Shown here piece by piece: positions 37,346-45,670 of a stretch of DNA of 59,624 nt. Position numbers and translations under genes: made by a program. A model generated the notes under the pieces. That model was not told where the DNA came from. It did no database searches and saw only the letters and a program-made list of their open reading frames with translations. This DNA comes from Neisseriaceae bacterium. Lineage in GTDB: Bacteria; Pseudomonadota; Gammaproteobacteria; Burkholderiales; UBA11063. Location: NCBI GenBank assembly GCA_003963245.1, contig RXJX01000034.1:1-59624 (forward strand), given 5' to 3'. Positions within the stretch are counted from its first letter, which is position 1; every line of letters begins with the position of its first letter.

Positions 37346-38563
37346 TTAAACTGCAAAATAAGGTCCGGTACCGCCTGAGGTACTTGCACCGCTGAATGCG
37401 CTAAACACTGTTCTTCCATAGAAGAATGGTAAACCCCAGATAAAGAAATTCTGACCGCCAGTAGCTCCTGCATTAGGTATTACTACGCTATTTGGGTTGC
37501 TGTTGATAAAATTATCAAAATTAATGATATTAAAATTGAAATTTACCCCTGCGCTACTGTTAAGACTCGCTAATTGAGTGGTAATAGTTGTCGTACTACT
37601 TGGGCAATAGAAACTAGTGTTATCACTACACGTGGTTAACGCCGGATTATTACTTGGGTTATCAAAGAATAATTCAGTTGAACCAGTATCAAAAATTGAA
37701 TCATAGGTACCACCATCATAGGTAGTTGTAAAACTACCATCCTGTTCAGTGCCATTACTTGTGAAAACATTTTGCGCTGTCAATTGGTTATTGCTTTGCG
37801 TACCAATTCCAAACGTAAGTGTTCCACTAAGTGATGTTGCTCCAGGACCAGTACTAGACACTTGTGGTAATGAAACAATAACGCCATTATTGTCGGTGCT
37901 AAATTCATATACAGGGCTTACGACTTGCTGTGCTGTAGTAATTGAACTATTTAGCGTACAGCTACTGCCACTGCATGAGTAATAATTACCCTGATCATAA
38001 GGTAGAGGATTTACACCAATAATTCCATTTGCACCACCTAAATCATTGTAGGCACCTTCATTGCTACAGTCGCTGGGCACATTTGGAATGCTAGTATCAT
38101 TAATGATCTGGATTGGTACATTATTAGCTATTTCGCCTGCCATCTTAACATTTGCCAATGCAATTGAACCCCAGTCATAACCGCTACCAAACAAGGTACA
38201 TTCTGCTGTAGTCTGTCCATTAATTGTTTGCTTAGTCAGATTTAAGCTACTGTTTAATTTACTTGCAAAAATTCGTAAACCCATTGAGCCAGTATCTAGA
38301 ATAATATGGTCAATAGTTTGGCAATTAGTTGGGCTATTGGTACTACAAACAGTAACGCTAACAAACGGCGTATTATCAGGGGATTGCCCAGTTGGTCCGC
38401 CATCAATTACAATTGGTACCACATTGCTGGTTGTGCTGTTTTGTGATTCAGCTGTTGTTGGTTGAGTGGCGTTAGTCGCGCTACTAGCAGCTGTTCCACC
38501 ACTGCCACATGCACTAAGTGTCACGCTGGTTGCGATAATTGCGAAAGAGAGATATTTTTTCAT
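37346..38563 (-). CDS. DUF3443 lipoprotein with two aspartic-protease-like motifs
   Basis: Exported lipoprotein of 405 residues; lipobox VTLSAC, then a Ser/Thr/Asn-rich linker. DUF3443 signature: VVPIVIDGGPTGQ and PFVSVTVCS near the start. Two DTGS motifs, ILDTGSMGLRIF and IFDTGSTELFFDN, lie about 185 residues apart and match the paired catalytic Asp motifs of pepsin-like proteases. Eight or more Cys suggest disulphides. DUF3443 and DUF2844 genes are known neighbours in beta-proteobacteria, as here. Whether it is an active protease is not shown. Confidence 0.85.
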   Translation of the reverse strand: MKKYLSFAIIATSVTLSACGSGGTAASSATNATQPTTAESQNSTTSNVVPIVIDGGPTGQSPDNTPFVSVTVCSTNSPTNCQTIDHIILDTGSMGLRIFASKLNSSLNLTKQTINGQTTAECTLFGSGYDWGSIALANVKMAGEIANNVPIQIINDTSIPNVPSDCSNEGAYNDLGGANGIIGVNPLPYDQGNYYSCSGSSCTLNSSITTAQQVVSPVYEFSTDNNGVIVSLPQVSSTGPGATSLSGTLTFGIGTQSNNQLTAQNVFTSNGTEQDGSFTTTYDGGTYDSIFDTGSTELFFDNPSNNPALTTCSDNTSFYCPSSTTTITTQLASLNSSAGVNFNFNIINFDNFINSNPNSVVIPNAGATGGQNFFIWGLPFFYGRTVFSAFSGASTSGGTGPYFAV

Positions 38564-38574
38564 GTTGGCACACC

Positions 38575-39051
38575 TTATTTCAAAGAGTTTATTGTTACGT
38601 TAGCTGGAGCTAGAGATGGAATTATTGCTTTTCCTTCATAATGTCCCATCCAACCGCTAGTTGATGAAACAAAATCACTGGCATTGACTTTGCGCATAGT
38701 CAGTGATTTATAGCTTGGTGTGCTAGTTTGATAAACTGTGAAATATTTGCCAAAAAGTTGGTTTTGATCTGGTACTTTAGGTCCATGCCATGCAACGCCA
38801 AAGACATTGCCATTACTGCTAAATTGCTTGATAACAATACCAGTTTGTGTAACCAGAGTATTAGTTTGGTAATCAGCATTGCTGAGAGTTGCTTGGTCTA
38901 AAGATGATTGATTAGAAGTGGTTGGAGCAGAAGCTTTAAGGGCAATTGCATCATTCATGATAGACGAGGTGCTTTCACCTAAAGTAGCCCACGCACTTAA
39001 TGGTGCAGAAATGCTTGCGATTAAAAGTATAGCTTTTAGATTGTTTTTCAT
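38575..39051 (-). CDS. DUF2844 exported protein
   Basis: Protein of 158 residues with signal peptide ending AWA, then ATLGESTSSIMNDA, the DUF2844 start. The middle GIVIKQFSSNGNVFGVAWHGPKVPDQNQLFGKYF is the family's most conserved part. It begins the operon whose next gene (11 bases on) is the DUF3443 lipoprotein. Function unknown; it may be a periplasmic partner or substrate presenter for the DUF3443 protein. Confidence 0.85.
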   Translation of the reverse strand: MKNNLKAILLIASISAPLSAWATLGESTSSIMNDAIALKASAPTTSNQSSLDQATLSNADYQTNTLVTQTGIVIKQFSSNGNVFGVAWHGPKVPDQNQLFGKYFTVYQTSTPSYKSLTMRKVNASDFVSSTSGWMGHYEGKAIIPSLAPANVTINSLK

Positions 39052-39223
39052 TTTAATACCTTCGATAAACTAAGCCGAGTATTTAGCTTTGCAATAGACA
39101 ATGCAGCAGCTTGATTACTTTTTGGCTAAAGTAAAATTAGTAACTAAGTTCGATCTAACAGATTGTTGTGTATTTTAAATTAAGTGATTCTATTTGAATG
39201 CTTAATTTAAACTAAGTTGTAGT

Positions 39224-39691
39224 CTAGACAAATGGAAGGTATGAGGACTCGATTTCAGCATTAACCAGCCGAAAATTATGAATTTTTAGGAGACGTTGTA
39301 ATCTAAAGATTAACAAATATAAAGGCTTACTTATTGCGACTAGGGTACGAATAGGGTTAAAACTATTTACCAAACGATGGAGGAATTCATCGAGGGCAAT
39401 TAATTCTGCATCATAATCATGCGAAATAATGTTTACTAATAGCATGAATTGATAGACAATGTAAACAGCGACAAGACATAGGATAGTATAGAACTCATTG
39501 ATGAGATCAAGGCTACCATCAAGCATAGCTTTGCTATCGCAAAACCAGCTCGCATCAGTGAGCATATCGCTACATGCATCACTAGAAAACAGCAGCAGCA
39601 TGAGCAGCTGTCCAATGATTAACAGTCGGATCAAAAGCTGCACCCATTCTGATTTATGAGGGTGGTGGTTTGTTTTTAGCATTTTGTGCAC
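39224..39691 (-). CDS. Small membrane protein, unknown function
   Basis: Frame of 155 residues with two membrane segments (about residues 17-36 and 70-90) and a basic C-terminal half (LVAISKPLYLLIFRLQRLLKIHNFRL). Cys residues lie between the helices. No family recognised. It lies 173 bases upstream of the DUF2844 gene in the same direction. Codon use looks normal, but conservation would be needed to confirm it. Confidence 0.45.
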   Translation of the reverse strand: MHKMLKTNHHPHKSEWVQLLIRLLIIGQLLMLLLFSSDACSDMLTDASWFCDSKAMLDGSLDLINEFYTILCLVAVYIVYQFMLLVNIISHDYDAELIALDEFLHRLVNSFNPIRTLVAISKPLYLLIFRLQRLLKIHNFRLVNAEIESSYLPFV

Positions 39692-40251
39692 CCAGTCTTA
39701 ATATTGATATATATAGCCAATCTACATGGATAAATTAATTGGACATATATAAGAATATTAAGCTAAAGATACACTGATCTTTAAGGCATTAGTTGCACAG
39801 GTAATTGCAAATAAAATGTAGGCACTGAAGGTGCTGTAGGTTATAGGTATGCTAGTTGTAAGTGCATGTAGTGCTATAACCAAGATCCGCACATATACTA
39901 TTAGTATACGTTGACACTAACAATGATTTGTTAATGAATTGAAGCTGCGTATGAGTTTCTTCAATTTATGAATTTGAGATATTATCATAATCAAATCAAT
40001 TTGTGCAAATATTTTTACGCTGTTAGGCTAACTACCTGAAATGTGGTGGTTTTCTGAATGTTGAAAAATATTTTTGTCTAGGTTTTTTGAGTGTTTGCAA
40101 TGCTTTGGAGCTGGTGGTGGCTTCTTAATAATAAAAATCTAAATATAAAACTTGACAAATTATGTTGCGGTGCACAATAATAGCGTCCTAGAACACGGAT
40201 TTGGCTAATTATAGTCTATATCCACTAAATTTTTATTCGGGAGAATACATA
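39692..40251. other. Intergenic region upstream of phasin gene
   Basis: About 560 bases without a convincing gene. It contains a 15-bp palindrome TATACTA-T-TAGTATA (39894-39908), which may be an operator, and the phasin promoter at its right end. Otherwise nothing recognisable. Confidence 0.5.
40152..40181 (+). promoter_or_regulatory. Phasin promoter
   Basis: Perfect -35 TTGACA (40152-40157) and -10 AATAAT (40176-40181), 18-bp spacing. The GC-rich TTGCGGTGCA between them is of the TGC...GCA type proposed for PhaR-bound sites. Confidence 0.55.
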
Positions 40252-40803
40252 ATGAAATCAACTCAAATTACTGCGATGAACGCACAATATACTAAAATGA
40301 TTGACACTTGCATGACTTTAACTAATGCAGTTATTGAAGGTTATAAACAAGCAATGTTCGTTCAATGTGAAGCTGCTCGTACTTTCATGCAACAATCTGC
40401 AACTACTATGAAAAATTTAATGTCTGTTACATCTGCTAAAGATGTAGCGGAACAAGTTAAAGCTTTTGCAGTTAGCTCAGTAGAATCTGGTGTGGCTAAA
40501 ACTCAAGAGCTTCGCGGTGTTGTTAGCAATTCACAAGCTGTATTTAATACTGCTGCATCTGAAACTATCAAAGATGCTCAAGAATCAATGGTTAAATCAG
40601 TAGATCAAATCGCTTCAGTTAGCCCAGCTTTATCTAAAGTAGCTAGTGAATCTTTACAAAACATCATTACAACTTCTAACCAAGCTGCTGATACTGTATC
40701 TAAAGTATCTGCACAAGTTGCTGAAGTTGCGACTAAAAATTTTGAAGCTGCTACTCAAGCAACTATCAATACAGTAAAGAAAGCAACAACTGCTGCTAAA
40801 TAA
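40252..40803 (+). CDS. Phasin family protein
   Basis: Granule-coating protein of 183 residues. ATG 40252 has GGGAGA upstream. The protein is helical, rich in Ala, Ser, Lys and Thr, with AQYTKMIDTCMTLTNAVIEGYKQ at the start matching the phasin_2 domain and long coiled-coil-like heptads to the end (ATKNFEAATQATINTVKKA). It coats polyhydroxyalkanoate granules and controls their number and size. The strong promoter and terminator point to high expression. No PHA synthase is in view. Confidence 0.88.
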   Translation: MKSTQITAMNAQYTKMIDTCMTLTNAVIEGYKQAMFVQCEAARTFMQQSATTMKNLMSVTSAKDVAEQVKAFAVSSVESGVAKTQELRGVVSNSQAVFNTAASETIKDAQESMVKSVDQIASVSPALSKVASESLQNIITTSNQAADTVSKVSAQVAEVATKNFEAATQATINTVKKATTAAK

Positions 40804-40830
40804 TTTTGGCTGCAAGTTACTTGCTTTTTA

Positions 40831-40863
40831 AAAAAACCGTCAGCTAGTCACTGACGGTTTTTT
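40831..40863 (+). terminator. Terminator of the phasin gene
   Basis: A perfect 13-bp arm AAAAAACCGTCAG/CTGACGGTTTTTT with 7-nt loop and T-run. It also works as a terminator for the convergent lipoprotein gene. Confidence 0.92.
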
Positions 40864-40883
40864 CATACCTTATGAATTATTAC

Positions 40884-42401
40884 TTATTGTGGTGGATTCC
40901 AGTTGGCAAAGGTACTCCATGCTGTATCACTGATTTTGGCTGGGAAAGTTTGGTTACATTGTTTGTATAAGTCTGATTCAAAATCTTGTGAATAATAATG
41001 AACTGCACAGGCAATGTCATTGAATGCATCAATTCTCCATGCGTACATCGTAGTACCTAAGTAACGCGGATCATTGGCTGGTGTATATTTAGTGATTGCA
41101 CTTAAAGCATTAGTCATAAATTGTTGCATTGACGTAGTATTTTTAAAAGCAACACAGTTTTTAGGGGCTAAGAAATCTGTTATAATTTTATTGGTTGAAG
41201 TTGCGGTACACGATTCATTATCACATAAAAAATTAGCTAAGGCTACGTTATCAACAGAGCCAGAATTAATTGCGGGACTCTCAGAGCAATTACCAATATC
41301 CGTGCTCGTAGTTGGGTTATTGACTGTAGTTTTGCTTGATTGTAGATCATATTGTTGAACACTATCCCAAATCGTATCTGTAGAGCTACTTGGTGCAACA
41401 AACATCACTGGTGGACGACTTTCAATTGCAAAATAATTTTGTACTTCTTTATTAGTGTCTGTAGTGTATTGATCTATGCCAACCGGTCCATAGCTACCCT
41501 GTGGAATTGACTCCTGATCATATAGAGGATCTAATTCAACTACGTTTTGCTGTGGTGGAATAGAAACATTCACTGAACCATTGATATGAACTCCTTGATT
41601 GTAAATAGTTTGCACGGTTGTCGGAGCGTCAAAGACAAATAAATGATTACCTGCTGCGTTTAACTGTTTTGCCAACTCACCAAAAAATGCTAATTCAACA
41701 TCACTAGAGACCTGACTTAAGGCTTTTTCATTATCAATTGCTACGCCAATGGTATTGTGATCTTGATTAATAATGCTCGCAATATTATCAGCAATTTGCA
41801 TTACAGTATTTGTGCTGTTTGTGGTTAAAGCACTATTCAAATCATCACTGTATTCAAATAATGGTACTACTTTTAAACCCAGCCCCTTATAATAGGCGGT
41901 TGCATCACTACCATTTACACATGGTCCTAAGGGAGTAGTTACTCCATTATCTTTAAAGAATGATTGTTTAATCTGTGGTTGTGCCATATAATCAATAACA
42001 CTACCAGCTGGTGAATTGCAATTATTGGTATTATTTGATAGTGGATTAACAATATTTGAATTCTTTCCATCTGGTGTAATATAGCCAATTGCTGGGAAAA
42101 CATATTTTAATTTGGCATTAGGATAATTTTGCATATCTATTTTTAGTGACGGAGCTTGATTTTGTGAGCCATAATATACATCAGTAGCTACGCTATAGTT
42201 AATTATTCCATTTCCTGGTTCTAAACCAGTAACTGTGGCAGCAGTTGTGGTGCGTGATGGGAATGATTGACGCGTTGATTGTTGAGTGGGTGGGTTGCTA
42301 TCATTTGATGGGGTATTGGATGATTGATTACTTCCGCTGTTACAGGCAGTTAATCCCAAAGCAGCAGTTAATAAGATGGATAAATAAGCTGAGTTACGCA
42401 T
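40884..42401 (-). CDS. Lipoprotein, possible TIM-barrel hydrolase-like
   Basis: Exported protein of 505 residues from ATG 42401 (TAGGAAC upstream), with lipobox LGLTAC and an Asn/Ser/Pro/Gln-rich linker. The middle has alternating hydrophobic strands and polar helices: LKVVPLFEYSDD, NTIGVAIDNEKALS, HLFVFDAPTT. IGVAIDNEKA recalls the acidic strand motifs of glycoside hydrolases, but no catalytic signature is firm. About ten Cys lie in the C-terminal half. Function unknown; surface enzyme acting on polysaccharide is one option. Confidence 0.75.
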   Translation of the reverse strand: MRNSAYLSILLTAALGLTACNSGSNQSSNTPSNDSNPPTQQSTRQSFPSRTTTAATVTGLEPGNGIINYSVATDVYYGSQNQAPSLKIDMQNYPNAKLKYVFPAIGYITPDGKNSNIVNPLSNNTNNCNSPAGSVIDYMAQPQIKQSFFKDNGVTTPLGPCVNGSDATAYYKGLGLKVVPLFEYSDDLNSALTTNSTNTVMQIADNIASIINQDHNTIGVAIDNEKALSQVSSDVELAFFGELAKQLNAAGNHLFVFDAPTTVQTIYNQGVHINGSVNVSIPPQQNVVELDPLYDQESIPQGSYGPVGIDQYTTDTNKEVQNYFAIESRPPVMFVAPSSSTDTIWDSVQQYDLQSSKTTVNNPTTSTDIGNCSESPAINSGSVDNVALANFLCDNESCTATSTNKIITDFLAPKNCVAFKNTTSMQQFMTNALSAITKYTPANDPRYLGTTMYAWRIDAFNDIACAVHYYSQDFESDLYKQCNQTFPAKISDTAWSTFANWNPPQ

Positions 42402-42634
42402 GGATAAGTTCCTAAAGTTTTTACAGAGCGGATTGTAAAACTTATCCAAAATTATTACTACCGCGTTTTTGCATGGGTGTCCTGAAGTAGTATTTAAATC
42501 TGTCTAATTTTAATAAAATGAATTCTCTAAAGCTAACTATGTATGGATAAGCTTGCTTATACGTGATGCCAAAATTTGAGATATTGTAATACATATACTC
42601 CTTGATAATTAGTTGAGTAAACCGATGTTGTATA

Positions 42635-42643
42635 TGCTATAAT
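42635..42643 (+). promoter_or_regulatory. Extended -10 promoter of small membrane gene cluster
   Basis: TG-C-TATAAT ending at 42643, 24 bases before the first small gene; the -35 (TTGAGT at 42613) is too far for a strong match. Confidence 0.5.
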
Positions 42644-42666
42644 TTAGCATATTTTGTGAAGGTTAA

Positions 42667-42792
42667 ATGATGGATGAGTTAATAAAATGGCTAATGCACA
42701 ATTTAAGCGGTTCACAATCGAAGTTCTCTAAGCTGATGCAGAATTGGTTATGGGTTCTGTTGGGCTTGGTGGTATTTATTGTTATTGTTTAA
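42667..42792 (+). CDS. Small single-pass membrane protein (41 aa)
   Basis: Short frame from ATG 42667 (AAGG upstream): a polar, amphipathic first half (DELIKWLMHNLSGSQSKFSKLMQNW) and a single membrane helix WLWVLLGLVVFIVIV at the end. It starts a leftmost member of a group of four small membrane genes before alr. Type unknown; a short hydrophobic toxin-like or regulatory peptide cannot be excluded. Confidence 0.6.
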   Translation: MMDELIKWLMHNLSGSQSKFSKLMQNWLWVLLGLVVFIVIV

Positions 42793-42807
42793 TTATTGGA
42801 GCTTACT

Positions 42808-42978
42808 ATGAGTGATTTAAATTTACAACCTGAAACTACTGAAACTCCTGCTAAGAAAAAATGCTGTGGAAAAATCAAAGGTTTTTTTACTAAAGAAGCC
42901 AAAGAAGGTCAACGTGTATTGAACTGGAAATTTGGAGTTTTAGTTGCCGTGGTAATACTTGTTGTTTGGATTATCTAA
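42808..42978 (+). CDS. Small membrane protein (56 aa)
   Basis: Frame from ATG 42808 (TTGGAG upstream) 15 bases after the preceding small gene. It has a Lys-rich N-terminal half with a Cys-Cys pair (KKKCCGKIKGFF) and one membrane segment (FGVLVAVVILVVWII) at the C-terminal end. The same arrangement (cytosolic basic part, C-terminal tail anchor) as its neighbour suggests a functional pair. Unknown family. Confidence 0.65.
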   Translation: MSDLNLQPETTETPAKKKCCGKIKGFFTKEAKEGQRVLNWKFGVLVAVVILVVWII

Positions 42979-43006
42979 TCTCACAGCAATACGTAAATTA
43001 GTATGG

Positions 43007-43028
43007 AGGAGCTTAGCAATAAGCTCCT
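43007..43028 (+). terminator. Hairpin with GNRA loop after the 56-aa gene
   Basis: A 9-bp stem AGGAGCTTA/TAAGCTCCT with GCAA tetraloop, followed by T-rich bases. It makes the in-frame ATG at 43003 an unlikely start for the next gene. Confidence 0.55.
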
Positions 43029-43047
43029 TAATTTATTTGGGGCGATA

Positions 43048-43791
43048 ATGAAATTTCTTTTATGGCTGTATTTGGCTAATATTTCTAACCGGATTCGCTG
43101 GGTTGGCTCAACTATCTTCCGCTTTGGGTTGTTAGGCTTGGCAATTGAGTATTTACTTTTATCACCACATATTCGGCCAGTATATTTTGAACATGTTATG
43201 CATTTTGTGCATGTTACTTGGGTGATACTGATTGTGGCGTGGTTGGCAATATTATTTCCAAGCGAAAGGTTTATTTTGAATGTTATTACGATTGCACGTC
43301 GAGATAGATTTTTGCGTGATAGTTTAGTTGCCAGAGTTTTACGGTTGGTGAAATACATTGTTAAACATGATTTGCTTAAACTTAAGTTCACCAAAAGTTT
43401 ATACCAGAGAATTGTTACACCGAAGCGGATAAAGATACTTTGTATAGGTTTGTACATTTATGATTTATATAAAGGTTATCGGCGTGCTCTGGGTGACGTT
43501 GTTTATTTAATTGCGGCATATTTCAGTTTTGTCTCTGCGTCATGGATTTATGTATATCTAACTGGTACACAATTATATTACTATTCTATAATTGACAGTA
43601 GCTTTGATTGGGGGCTGGCAATAGTCGGTTTTCTAATGTTTAAGGTGCTATTTTTACCTGATTTTAGTACAATTAAAGACGCTGTAATACGTGTCGTAAT
43701 TAAAGCAGTCTTGCATAAAACAGGTATAGTTAAATTAGGCTACAACCTAGAAGATAAGCTAAATAAGTACGAACAAAATGTGAAGGGGTAA
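43048..43791 (+). CDS. Membrane protein, unknown function
   Basis: Protein of 247 residues from ATG 43048 (TGGGGCG upstream). About four or five membrane segments: the N-terminal stretch LLWLYLANISN, a pair around residues ~70-95 (VTWVILIVAWLAILFP), and two near 155-185 (VVYLIAAYFSFVSASWIYVYL) and 200-215 (WGLAIVGFLMFKVLFL). Several basic loops (Arg/Lys-rich) would face the cytoplasm. No family recognised; not linked to alr by known function. It is followed by a further small gene 5 bases later. Confidence 0.7.
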   Translation: MKFLLWLYLANISNRIRWVGSTIFRFGLLGLAIEYLLLSPHIRPVYFEHVMHFVHVTWVILIVAWLAILFPSERFILNVITIARRDRFLRDSLVARVLRLVKYIVKHDLLKLKFTKSLYQRIVTPKRIKILCIGLYIYDLYKGYRRALGDVVYLIAAYFSFVSASWIYVYLTGTQLYYYSIIDSSFDWGLAIVGFLMFKVLFLPDFSTIKDAVIRVVIKAVLHKTGIVKLGYNLEDKLNKYEQNVKG

Positions 43792-43796
43792 GGTAA

Positions 43797-43988
43797 ATGT
43801 CTAAATTATTGTGTTTCTTTTTAGTTGCAACTGGATTTAGTTTAATTTTGCATTTTATCCTTGGGGGTGATAGTAGCGTTAGTTACCAAAATATTCAAAT
43901 CAAATTTAGTCTTACCGAAGTGATAATTGCTGCTTTGATGTTGAGTAATCTATTGGTGTTGGTGCTTCTGCTTCGTAAAAAATCTTAA
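43797..43988 (+). CDS. Small membrane protein (63 aa)
   Basis: Frame with two membrane helices (LLCFFLVATGFSLILHFIL and EVIIAALMLSNLLVLVLLLR) joined by a short loop containing SSVSYQNIQIKF. AGGGGTAAGGTAA precedes the ATG, six bases after the previous gene. It ends 17 bases before alr, so translation may be coupled to it. Unknown function. Confidence 0.7.
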   Translation: MSKLLCFFLVATGFSLILHFILGGDSSVSYQNIQIKFSLTEVIIAALMLSNLLVLVLLLRKKS

Positions 43989-44005
43989 TTTCTAAGAGAT
44001 TATTT

Positions 44006-45115
44006 GTGCATCCTACTCAAATTTTTATAAATTCCCAGCAGTTAGTGAGTAATTTAAACTCAATCAGACAGCATGTTGGAGACGGTATTAAACTTTGTTT
44101 ACCGGTTAAGGCGAATGCTTACGGTCATGGATTGGCAGGAGTTTCTAAATTAGCTGAACCGCATGTTGATTATTTGGCAGTATCGTGTCTTGATGAAGGG
44201 CGTTTATTGCGCGATATTGGTATCAAAAAGCCCATTTTAGTTTTTGGTGCTTTTGATGAAGAGCAAATTGCTGGGCTGATTAACCATGATCTTGAAGTTA
44301 CTATTTCATCCCAGTATAAAGCGCAGCTTTTAATTAAATTTTGTGAAATGTATCGGGTAACTTGTAAGGTGCATATCAAAATTGACAGCGGTATGAATCG
44401 TGTTGGCGTGCGTAGTAGCAGTGCTCCAGCACTAATCGATTATGTATTGGCTCACCCGTGTTTGGACTTATGTGGTGTTTATTCTCATTTAGCAGCCAGC
44501 GATGAAATTGACAAGCCGCTAACTCATATACAAATTGAGCAATTTGGACACGTTGCACAGTATGTTAAAAGCCGTAAACCTGATGTTATTTGCCATTTAG
44601 CAAATTCAGGGGGCGTTGCATATTTTGCTGAGAGTTATTTTGATATGGTGCGTCCAGGCTTACTTAGCTATGGTTATTTTCCTGCTCATCCAATTAATAC
44701 GTCACCACTACAAGCTGTTAAACCTTGCTTTAGCCTGATTACTCGTGTCAGTTATTTCAAAGTAGTATATGCTAATTCAGGGATTAGCTATAATCATCGT
44801 TATAAGACAATGTATGATACGCGCGTAGTCACTTTACCCATTGGCTATGGCGATGGTTATCGACGTGGTTTGTCCAATCTCGGAGAAGTAATCATTCGTG
44901 GTCAAAAATATACTATTTCTGGTACTATCTGCATGGATATGTTAATGGTGGACATCGGTTCAAATGGTGAAGCATATGTAGGCGATAAAGTGGTTTTAAT
45001 TGGCCGCTCTGGGGAGTTGGAGATTACAATTGCGTCAATTGCAGCAAAATTAAATACCATAATATATGAGGTTTTAGTTGGACTTAATGAGCGGATTCCT
45101 CGAGTTTATTATTAA
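44006..45115 (+). CDS. alr: Alanine racemase
   Basis: PLP enzyme converting L- and D-alanine for peptidoglycan. The protein has 369 residues and starts at GTG 44006 with AAGAGAT upstream. The PLP lysine lies in PVKANAYGHG (Lys35), and the second catalytic Tyr in the ISYNHRY region (equivalent of Tyr265). GYGDGYRRGL and SGTICMDMLMVDIG are the other family blocks. It follows the small membrane genes in the same direction and precedes a thioesterase. Confidence 0.96.
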   Translation: MHPTQIFINSQQLVSNLNSIRQHVGDGIKLCLPVKANAYGHGLAGVSKLAEPHVDYLAVSCLDEGRLLRDIGIKKPILVFGAFDEEQIAGLINHDLEVTISSQYKAQLLIKFCEMYRVTCKVHIKIDSGMNRVGVRSSSAPALIDYVLAHPCLDLCGVYSHLAASDEIDKPLTHIQIEQFGHVAQYVKSRKPDVICHLANSGGVAYFAESYFDMVRPGLLSYGYFPAHPINTSPLQAVKPCFSLITRVSYFKVVYANSGISYNHRYKTMYDTRVVTLPIGYGDGYRRGLSNLGEVIIRGQKYTISGTICMDMLMVDIGSNGEAYVGDKVVLIGRSGELEITIASIAAKLNTIIYEVLVGLNERIPRVYY

Positions 45116-45145
45116 GAGGAGTATATTTAGGTGAGGGCAGATTAA

Positions 45146-45538
45146 ATGTACCAACAAGAATATCAGTTGTCAATTCGTGATATCAATTATGCCAATCATA
45201 TGGATCATCTTGCACTATTGAATTACTTACATGAAACACGAGTTAGATTTTTACGTGAGCATGGATATAGTGAATTAGATGTTGATGGCAAGGGTAGTGG
45301 CTTAGTTGTTGCGGATTTACAATGCAGTTATCGTCGTGAATGTTTTTATGGTGACAAAATTCGGGTTGTTTTAACCTTGAAAGTGCTTAGTCCAACTCGG
45401 TTAATTCTACTTTATGCTATTTACAAAGATGATGATACTTTGGCCGCTAATGCGGAGATTCGGGTAGCCTTTCTAAATAAAGAACGTAAAATTATTGCGA
45501 TTCCGGATTATCTGCTAAGTCTAGCTACTAGTCTTTAA
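45146..45538 (+). CDS. Hotdog-fold acyl-CoA thioesterase
   Basis: Protein of 130 residues of the 4HBT/YbgC-like group: MYQQEYQLSIRDINYANHMDHLALLNYLHETRVRFL contains the conserved D-x-N-xx-H (here RDINYANHMDH) and the helix that lies over the barrel. VVADLQCSYRRECFYGDKI forms the central sheet. Hydrolyses acyl-CoA or related thioesters; substrate not identified. It lies 30 bases after alr and may share its transcript. tkt follows with its own promoter. Confidence 0.85.
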   Translation: MYQQEYQLSIRDINYANHMDHLALLNYLHETRVRFLREHGYSELDVDGKGSGLVVADLQCSYRRECFYGDKIRVVLTLKVLSPTRLILLYAIYKDDDTLAANAEIRVAFLNKERKIIAIPDYLLSLATSL

Positions 45539-45618
45539 AACATTAATTTTTAAGCAGTATTCTTTCGCTATAGATTTATATCAGAGGATGAATTAGCTGA
45601 TTTAAAAGTGGCAAAATA

Positions 45619-45627
45619 TGCTAAAAT
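45619..45627 (+). promoter_or_regulatory. Extended -10 of tkt
   Basis: TG-C-TAAAAT about 44 bases before the tkt start. Confidence 0.45.
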
Positions 45628-45670
45628 CACTAGCAATGAAAGTTTTTAATCAAAAGAAGGGTGTGATGGT

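Noticed and set aside
39894..39908. 15-bp palindrome TATACTA-T-TAGTATA as a specific operator
   Set aside because: No gene start is near enough to assign it and AT-rich DNA gives such palindromes by chance; kept only as a note in the intergenic entry.
41074..41358. 94-residue plus-strand frame inside the lipoprotein gene
   Set aside because: It is the antisense shadow of a long, well-supported lipoprotein frame with signal peptide and ribosome-binding site.
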